DNA of 64,000 nt, from positions 1,851,501-1,915,500 of the forward strand of contig ML058466.1 in NCBI GenBank assembly GCA_003013855.2, written 5' to 3'. Under the pieces are notes generated by a model. That model was not told the origin of the DNA, made no database searches, and worked only from the letters and a program-made list of their open reading frames with translations. Made by a program: the position numbers and the translations under genes. Shown piece after piece: positions 56,589 through 64,000 of the stretch (its first letter is position 1; each line of letters opens with the position of its first letter). The stretch is from Liriodendron chinense (lineage: Eukaryota > Streptophyta > Magnoliopsida > Magnoliales > Magnoliaceae).

Positions 56589-58484
56589 AGGTCAGTGAGT
56601 CTAGGGTCAGTAGAGCTTAATGAAGACGAAGACCGAAGACTCGATATGGACCGGCTGCATCAGGAAAGAAGGAACAGGTAAAAGTGATGCCTTGGTGAGC
56701 CCTAACCTAGTACCTACCCAAAACCATTAACCTCTAGATGACCATGACCCAATAGGCATACCCTCAGTCATCTTAGATTGGCCTTAGGTGTCCCAAAATA
56801 CCACCAAAAGAATGGCCAAAGAGGTTGCATGTTCTGCTGAAGAATAAAAAATTACAGCAGGAAAACATGCTTGGCTGGGTGCCCGACCCAATGTCCACCG
56901 GGCGCCTGACCAAAGGCGAATCCGTCCATATGAGTTGGGCTTAAAACCAGAGGGTCACCAAGCCCCGACCACAAACCTGTCCGAGCGCCCGACCAGTGCA
57001 AAAAATGTTCAGCAGAACATGACCTAGTCTGGACTGTATTCCGAGCGCCCGACCAATGAAAGAAAGGCCATCGGGCGCCCGACCAAAACTTGTTCGGGCA
57101 CCCGACCAGCTCAAAAATAGTCCAGCGTTTAAATGAGATTATGGACCGGATTCCGGGCGCCCGACCCTACGCGAATCTGCTCATTATTTGACCGTTGGAG
57201 GAAACTTTATAAAAGCGGGGGATTCGATTTTAGGGCGAAGAGAGGGGATTTTAAGGAGATAGAAGCCACCAATGCTAGAGACCATCAGAGGCTCTATCCC
57301 AAACCCATAGCAAATCATTCTCCTTGTGTTTTCATCATAAGCTTGGGCCATTCAATGGTATCTTGAGAATGGATTGTTCCCTCTTGATTCCTAGGGTTTA
57401 GACACCTTGATCATAGTTAAATTCATTGTTTAAACACCACTTAGGAGTCCAAATAGGTGTATTCCTCTAGGAAACCCATTTCCTACCATTTGTAGAGGTT
57501 TCACCATTCCCTAGCACCTTAAGCATCACCAATGGAGCATCACATGCAAGGTAGCTGATCTTGGAGTTGAAGCCTTGGCAAAGCAGCGGCGTCAAAGATT
57601 AGGGGAGCACACGGGGAGCTGATTCAAGTACGGGAAAGCAAGAAGAAGCAACCTGAAGCGACGTTACAAAGGGGCTCAATCCAACAAGTAAGGTTGTCTT
57701 GTTAGGAGTCCATCCACTCAATTCCTTGTGGGAGTTGAGTGTAGAGTTTGTTTGACAAACTCGAACTAAGGTCGTTTGCCGATCCTTGGCCTATTAGTCG
57801 GCCTAAAATCTAGGGACATCTGCCGTTCCTTGGCCTGTTTGTCGGCCTAAAGACTAGGGGTTGTTCAGCACTCCTTGGCTCGTTTGCCGGGCTTAAATCC
57901 AGGGACGTTAACCGTTCCTTGGCTCGTTAGTCAGCCTAAATAAAGTCTCCAAAGGGGAGCCACCAACATGGGTGTAAACATGTAGGTTGAGAGGAACCTG
58001 TAAACTCCCCAGTTGGGTGGATCCGAGTTAAAATATCTTAGTTGGGAGGAACCAGATTTAAACTCCCCAGTGAATGCCGGTGTGCTCAAAGGGGTTGAGT
58101 ACTTGAACCGGGAGTAGAGTAGACAAGTAGTCGAACCACTATACATCATTGTGTTTGTGATTGTTCTGGAGCACATTTCTCTTTATGCATTGTATTTAAT
58201 TAGTTAATTATGAATGCTTAGTTAGGAATGTATGCTAGGCACTTGATAGGCACATCCACACTCACAAGATGTACCTTCACTACCTCATGTAGACTTGAGC
58301 TTTTGTTAATCCATCCTTTATAGTCCACAGGTGTTGATTAGACTAGGTTGCTAATTGCATTTATCTTTTGCTAGTCTTTTGATTGGACCCACTTAGGCTT
58401 GGAAGCCGAAGTGTTAATCGCTTACTTAGTTTAATTTGCAAAAATTGTTAAGTAGGCGAAAAGATTTTAAAAGGTCCTAATCAC

Positions 58485-58529
<45 letters not shown>

Positions 58530-58613
58530 GACTTAGCCATAATTCCAGTTGCTCCTTCAGCTTCCGCACGTGTATGCATAGGGTGTCGTGTTAGACTACC
58601 CGATGTACTTTCA
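56537..58613 (+). repeat. 3' LTR of F, with a 42-base C run
   Basis: Array at about 56880-57170, TATA box at 57205-57216. A C homopolymer at 58486-58527 replaces a 7-C tract at 55382-55388 of the other LTR. Confidence 0.94.
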
Positions 58614-58618
58614 ATTAT

Positions 58619-58921
58619 GATCTGCAAAAGCACACAGGAAGTTTAGGTCCATCTCAAAACAAAGGGAAACACACATAGGTATACTTAAACTCCATTTAAG
58701 TTAAATCACCAAGATTATGAGAAAATATCATTCTCGGCTTAGTACGATCTAGAATTTTCAAGAGTGTGAGGCTCGACACCTCCTCAAAATAATTATCACA
58801 TGTATGCAAATATAAGATGAAGGTATAGGACCCCGCACCCTCCAAATCCTAAATGGTGAACACTATTAAGTTAATTATCTCTAGAATCATCAAGACTGCA
58901 ACAATTTACTAAGTTCAGAAT
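58619..58921 (-). other. Sequence upstream of the minus-strand ORF
   Basis: Continues the locus interrupted by F. The only feature is the possible splice acceptor at 58622-58623. Confidence 0.4.
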
Positions 58922-59740
58922 CTCGGTGCGTGCGACCCCATGCTCCCCTTAAAAATCAAGATTCACTAAGTCAGAGGATCTGGGTGCGTGCGGCCCCATG
59001 CAACCCTTAAAAATCAAGATTCACTAATGTTAGAGGATCTGGGTACATGTGGCGCCACGCACACTTAAAAAATCTGAAATTTTGAATTTTTTTCTAAGTT
59101 CAATTTTTAGGTGTGTGAGGTCCCATGCACTCTTAAAATCTAAAAATTCACCAAGTATAATTTCCAAGTGCATGAGGCCCCACGCACCCTGAAAAGTTTG
59201 AATTTTTCCTAAAGTATAATTTCCAGGTGCTTGAGGCCCGACGCACCCTGAAAAGTTCAAATTTTTCCTAAAGTACAATTTTTTAGGTGCGTGCGGCCCC
59301 ACGCACCCTTAAAAAACAAAATTTGCGAAGTCCTAATTTTCAGGTGCTTACAGTCCCACGCACCCCCTTTAAACCACAGATTTTACTAAGCACAATTTTC
59401 GAGTGCGTGCAGCCCCATACATCCCTTAAACCTCAAATTTGCTAAAACTCTAATTTTTAGGTGTGTGCGACCCCACGCACCCTTAAAAGGATGAAACCCT
59501 CTGAAAATCCAACGAAGGGTGCGTGCAGCCCCCACGCACCCTGAAAAGACTAAAAAAATCCCTTAAATTCCAATTTTTAGGTGCATGAATATGCACCCTT
59601 AAAAACCAAAAAATTCAAAGTTCAATTTTTGGTGCGTGCAGCCCCCACACACTCAGAAAATCACATCACCTTGAATTTTCAGGTGCGTGCGACAATAATT
59701 GGGTGCGTTGGCGAGAATTTTTAGGTACATTGGCGAAAAA
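58922..59740. repeat. Palindromic tandem array, about 13 units of 58 bp
   Basis: Each unit has the form GGTGCGTGCGGCCCCACGCAC (abridged here to arms GGTGCGTG and CACGCACC), followed by CTTAAAAA and A/T-rich text. Units begin near 58926, 58984, 59041, 59109, 59167, 59226, 59285, 59341, 59401, 59459, 59517, 59579 and 59631. Confidence 0.85.
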
Positions 59741-59810
59741 ACGGGTGCATGGAAGGGAGAGTTAATGTGCAATAACAAGCAGGAAATGACAAAAAATAAA
59801 CTATCTGATC

Positions 59811-59819
59811 TATTTATAG
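59811..59819 (-). promoter_or_regulatory. TATA box facing the palindromic array
   Basis: GCTATAAATA on the minus strand, about 70 bp from the array end. A transcript would run through the array towards the ORF at 53397. It may belong to an LTR whose ends I cannot fix. Confidence 0.45.
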
Positions 59820-59904
59820 CAGGGACCCAAAGTCCGGTGCGTTGCACTAAACGATAGCATGTCCATCGCAACGCACTGTAGGGGCATCCGTTGTGGCCCC
59901 AAAA

Positions 59905-61977
59905 TGTTGGAGTCCTCAAAACGAACAAAATATTCACATACCTCTAAAAGGTCCCCTTAGCCATTTTGGTAAAAATCTCTGGCGGGCCCCACAAAATCAA
60001 GTCAACATCATCATCATGAATTATCATGAGCAGTGCATGACCTTTCATCATCGAACGGACCCCACAAATACATCATTTTCTAAAACCCAATTAAAACAGA
60101 CAAAAAGTTTGTCAACGCACCTATAAAATAGGGTCCACGCACCCTTAAATTCAATGAAAATCAGAAAGTATTTTAAGGGTGCATTGGACTCCCACGCATC
60201 CGTAAAATCACCCTATGCATCCATAAATTCAATAGAAATCAAAAAATAATTTAAGGGTACATTGGACTCCAACGTATCCGTAAATTCAGTCCCATGCATC
60301 CATAAATTCAGTAGAAATCAGAAAATAATTTAAAGGTGCATTGGACTCCAATGCAGTCGTAAATTCAGTCTTATGCATCCATAAATTCAGTAGAAATCAA
60401 AAAAAATAATTTAAGGGTGCATTGACGTCCCACGCATCCGAAAAATCAGCCAATTTAATAATTTCATTTTTGGGTGCGTCAGAGCCTCATGCACCCATAA
60501 AATCACTATTTTAAGGGTGCGTCAGAGACATTTTGGATGTGTCATACGTGGTAACCCTCATTGGTCACCCCCTGATATTTTCGGGTATAAATACCCCATC
60601 CGACTGTTCATTTAGACATTCTAAGAGAGAGAGAGAGAGGAGCTATTATCCTCTAGGTAATTGAGATTCCCGCGGAAAACCCTCCCCAGAATCCCTTTCC
60701 GATCACCAGAAACCCTTCTCGGTCACCAGAATCCCTTTTCGATCACCGGCATCCCCCATTGGAAGCTTACTCCGACCACCGCAGGTCCAGATTCTAAAAT
60801 TCGTAAGTGTGGGCATGCACCCGTAAAATCAACGAGTCGGACAAAGTAATTTAACGGTGCATTGGACTCCCATGCATCCGTAAAATCAGTCCCACGAACC
60901 CATAAAATCAGCAAGTCTGACAAAGTAATTTAATGGTGCATTGGACTCCCACGCATTTTTAAAATCAGTCCCACGCACTCGTAAAATCAGCGAGTCGGAC
61001 AAAGTAATTTAATGGTGCATCAAACTCCCACGCATTCGTAAAATCAGTGCCACGCACTCGTAAATTCAGTCCCACACATCCAAAAAATCAGCAAGTTTGA
61101 GAATGCATTTAAGAATGCATCAGACCTTATATTAAGTGTTTTCAGGTCATGTTTAAGCCTATTTTGGGTATTTCAAGCATTCCGGACACAATGGAACAGT
61201 CAAATGATCATTCCGAGACACCCAATGAGCAGAATACATGCTTTCAAATTTTGATCCGACCCAACGCAATGAGTGAAGTAACTTCTCGGAAAGAGGCCGC
61301 CAACACCCAGAATTGTACAAATATATCATTATTTATATCTACTGTAAAATATGACCTGATTAAGGTTGAAAATTAAACAAACGGGATTATGGTTACCATA
61401 ATAAACTGTATCAAAGAGTTTCAATTCCTTACAAAGCGATTGCTATGAATAGTCACAATACAACAGTCGATGCCCTACCCATTCAAATGGCATCCGTCGG
61501 TTGGGCTACTCAAGTACATACAACTGCAGATCGGTCTTCCCGAGGTCACCTATCCAAACACAACAAGCGTCAGCCCAGAATCGTACCCTCTCAGTTAGGA
61601 ACCCTGATAGTCTCAGTCTGGATCTCCGGCCAAAATATGGGACATAAACATCTGACTCATACAAAGATGGCCTAGTCCATAACAAAATAAACACAAGTCT
61701 CTACGACCATGAACTTTAAGACTATAGTCTCTGCTGACTAGTCTTCTACCTTTTAATCAAGGGGTCATCGATCATTCAATGTAATTAAAGGCTTATGCCA
61801 GATCACGTCCTGGAATGTACAAGATCTCAGAATCTCTGGAGTAAAATTCATCTTGCAATATCTCTTCTTGTGTACCTTTTGTGAATGCTTGTGATTGTCT
61901 ATGAATGTTTCCATTACTTAGAACCACAAAGCAACAATACACCAAAAAACTGCTTTACGCATTTTCTAGTTTTAACA
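59905..61977 (+). repeat. LTR of family G, plus orientation, solo or broken
   Basis: Starts TGTTGGAG, ends TTTTAACA. The part from about 60573 onwards is the reverse complement of 62591-64000 with numerous differences. TATA box GTATAAATACC at about 60594-60604. GTGCATTGGACTCCCACGC-type repeats lie on both sides of it (60120-60545, 60810-61130). No TSD, PBS or PPT is recognisable at its ends. Confidence 0.7.
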
Positions 61978-62544
61978 TATACACTCTTAGATCTTTAGTT
62001 TAGTTGATTTATAAAGAAGGTAATCCTTGAAATTCATGAATCGAGCATCTGATTTCTTTTGCTCTTTATTCTGTTCTTTCTTCTGTCATCGGGTTTCAAC
62101 TAACTGTCATTCTAAGTCAGAGCTGGCTATTGCGGTCGCAGTGAAATGGGGAAAGCTGAAACCCCCGACGGCAAGGAAGATGCACGGATTTGTCATCGTG
62201 TATGCCATCTCTTCTGTCTACATTAATATCTTGCTAATTCTGTGGTGTCATAAAAATCATTAGAACAGTTCATAAATGCGGTTGGGAGCATGAACCCATC
62301 GATCGTAGTGCATAAACTAACGAAAATAAGCAAGAAGGAGACAAATACATGTAGTTGTGGAAGTTTATGGGTTTGAAAACCTTTGATTTAGTGTTTATCG
62401 CCTTAAAGATGAAGGGAAGAACGTTCCCATTGAGAGTCGCCAGTTTGGCGCCCGAGGGCGCCGAAACATTATGCCTCGCGATAAATCTCTTACGTACACA
62501 TTCGTGTTTACAAATGATTAATCTTATAGTGTTTCTATACTCAA
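61978..62544 (-). other. 5' leader of the minus-strand G element
   Basis: Noncoding. Contains a perfect 7-bp-arm palindrome GGCGCCC-GA-GGGCGCC (about 62449-62464) next to a second PBS-like word (TGGCGACTCTCAATGGGAAC on the minus strand). Confidence 0.5.
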
Positions 62545-62587
62545 AGCTAACCAGAGATTCTGGGTTCGATCCCCAGCAGAGTAGCCA
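62545..62587 (-). other. Extended PBS of G resembling a tRNA-Arg 3' half
   Basis: The plus strand reads GGGTTCGATCCCCAG (T arm) and ends AGCCA three bases before the LTR. The match to plant tRNA-Arg, as I remember it, continues upstream through AACCAGAGATTCT, about 40 nt in all, well beyond the usual 18-nt PBS. Confidence 0.6.
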
Positions 62588-62590
62588 GTT

Positions 62591-64000
62591 TGTTAGAACT
62601 GAAAATGCTACAAGGACATTTTCTATGTATTGTTGCTCTAGGGATCTGAGTAATGAAAATATTCATAAATAATCACAATCATTCACAAAAGGTACACAAG
62701 AAGAGATATCACAAGGCGAATTTTATTCCAGAGATCCGAGATCTTGTACATTCCATGCCGTGATCTGGCACAAACCCTTAATTACATCGAATGATCGATG
62801 ACCCTTGATTAAAAGGCGGAAGATTAGTCAGCAGGGACTATGGTCTTAGAGTTTGTGGTCGTAGAGACCTGTATTTATTTTGTTATAGACTGAGCCATCT
62901 TTGTATTAGTTAAATGTCTATGTCCCATGTTTTGACTGAAGATCCAGGCTGAGACTATCAAGGTTTCTAACTGAGAGGGACGACTTTGGGCCCGCGTCTG
63001 TCATGTTTGAACAAGTGCCCTCGGGAAGTTCGATCTGCAGTTGTGTGTACCTGAGTAGCCCAACCGACGGATGCCATTTGAATGGGTAGGGCATCGACTG
63101 TTGTGTTGTGGAGAATTAAAACTCTTTGATATGGTTTATTGTGATGACCATAATCCTATTTATCTAGCTTTCGACCCTAATCAGGTCATATCTTACAGTA
63201 TATATGAATAATGATACATTTGTACAGTTCTGGGTGTCATCGCATTGAATCGGGTCAAACCTCAAAGGTACACAATTTTATTCATTTAGAGATCTTGAAA
63301 TAATCGTTTAACTATTCCATTGCATTCAAAATGCTCGAAATCCCCAAAAAATGCTTAAACAGGGCTTGAAAACACTTAAAATTGAGTCCGGCGTGCCCGT
63401 AAACTTTTTCTGAAGTCGGCTGATTTTTTGGGTGCGTGGGACCTAATTTATGGGTGCGTCGGAGTGTAACGCACCCTTAAATTAGTGATCTGATTTTTTA
63501 TGAATTTATGGATGCGTGGGGCATTTTTTGAGTGCGTGGGACTCCAATGCACTTGTCCGATTTATGTCGAATTTATGGACGCGTGGGACCCGAATTTATG
63601 GATGCATTGGCCATTTTTCGAGTGTGTGGGAGTCCAATGCACTTGTCTGAGTTATGTCGAATTAATGGATGCATGGAACCCGAATTTATGAACGCGTGGA
63701 CCATTTTTCGGGTGCGTGGGAGTCCAATGCACTTGTCCGATTCGTTATTTTAAGGATGCGTGCCCACACTTATGAATTTTCAGAATTTGGACCTGTGGTG
63801 GTCGGAGTAAGCTTCTAATGGAGGATGCTGGTGATCGGAAAGGGATTCCAATGACCGAGAAGGGTTTCTGGTGATCAGAAAGGGATTCCAGCGAGGGTTT
63901 CCGTCGGAGATCTTAATTACCTATGGGATAATAGCTTTCTCTCTCTTGAAAAACGTACAAATGAATAGTCGAGTGGGATATTTATACCAAAAAATACCGG
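62591..64000 (-). repeat. 5' LTR of G, minus orientation, cut by window end
   Basis: The inner end TGTTAGAAC at 62591 adjoins the PBS. Reading on the minus strand it matches 60573-61977 of the plus-oriented copy, including the leader around the TATA box and the GTGCGTGGG repeats (63425-63760). Confidence 0.8.

Larger units (their letters stand above)
53401..58613 (+). mobile_element. Element F: non-autonomous Sirevirus-type LTR retrotransposon, 5.2 kb
   Basis: LTRs of 2076 and 2077 bp (53401-55476, 56537-58613) begin TGTTAGTGC and end TACTTTCA. TSD ATTAT at 53396-53400 and 58614-58618, perfect. PBS TGGTATCAGAGC at 55479-55490. The internal region is only about 1060 bp and has no gag or pol, yet keeps the 3' structured RNA, the upstream PPT hairpin and the junction PPT stem. 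Its mobility would depend on proteins of an autonomous relative. Confidence 0.93.

Noticed and set aside
62545..62587. A functional tRNA gene
   Set aside because: Only the 3' half is tRNA-like; upstream sequence does not complete a cloverleaf, and the position is exactly that of a PBS.
63500..63753. ORFs in the right G LTR
   Set aside because: Translations of the GTGCGTGGG repeats.

Overview
The window is plant nuclear DNA, almost certainly angiosperm, and is essentially one deep nest of LTR retrotransposons. I see no intact host gene. The lineages present are an Athila-type Ty3/gypsy element, a very long Tat/Ogre-type Ty3/gypsy element with dual RNase H, and several Ty1/copia elements of the Sirevirus type (two-knuckle Gag, PBS matching initiator tRNA-Met, PPT AAAGGGGGAGAT, extra ORF after pol).

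Layout. Element B (Sirevirus, + strand) is the scaffold of the nest; its 5' part lies left of the window. Athila element A (1-9527, - strand) sits inside B's pol, which resumes at 9528. After pol come B's second ORF (11960-13186) and its 3' LTR. That LTR was split twice: by Tat element E (14422-38269, - strand) and by Sirevirus C (39764-52874, + strand). Its three pieces are 13971-14421, 38270-39763 and 52875-52940. C keeps one open 1664-codon gag-pol frame and a second ORF, and carries a solo LTR, K, between them. B itself entered a minus-strand ORF (52941-53397). Just upstream of that ORF lies F (53401-58613), a non-autonomous Sirevirus with a perfect TSD and no gag-pol. The right end (58619-64000) holds a palindromic tandem array and two LTRs of another family (G) in opposite orientation, one with a PBS that extends into a tRNA 3' half.

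Three things stand out. (1) About 46.7-47.19 kb reads as the complement of the expected sequence without reversal. Complementing it in place restores the end of solo LTR K, a perfect 5-bp TSD and the C-family palindromes. No known DNA process does this, so it is a data or assembly artefact until shown otherwise. (2) LTR families of both superfamilies carry spaced CpG-containing palindromic arrays close to their TATA box. Similar palindrome-plus-TATA modules appear in front of the extra internal ORFs (ORF2 of B and C, the antisense ORFs of E). One palindrome is shared by a Ty3 and a Ty1 LTR. (3) The Sireviruses share structured 3' RNA elements: a long stem with an inner hairpin, and a stem that places the PPT in its loop.

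All element identities come from motif recognition in the translated sequence and from boundary logic (LTR, PBS, PPT, TSD). No database search was run.
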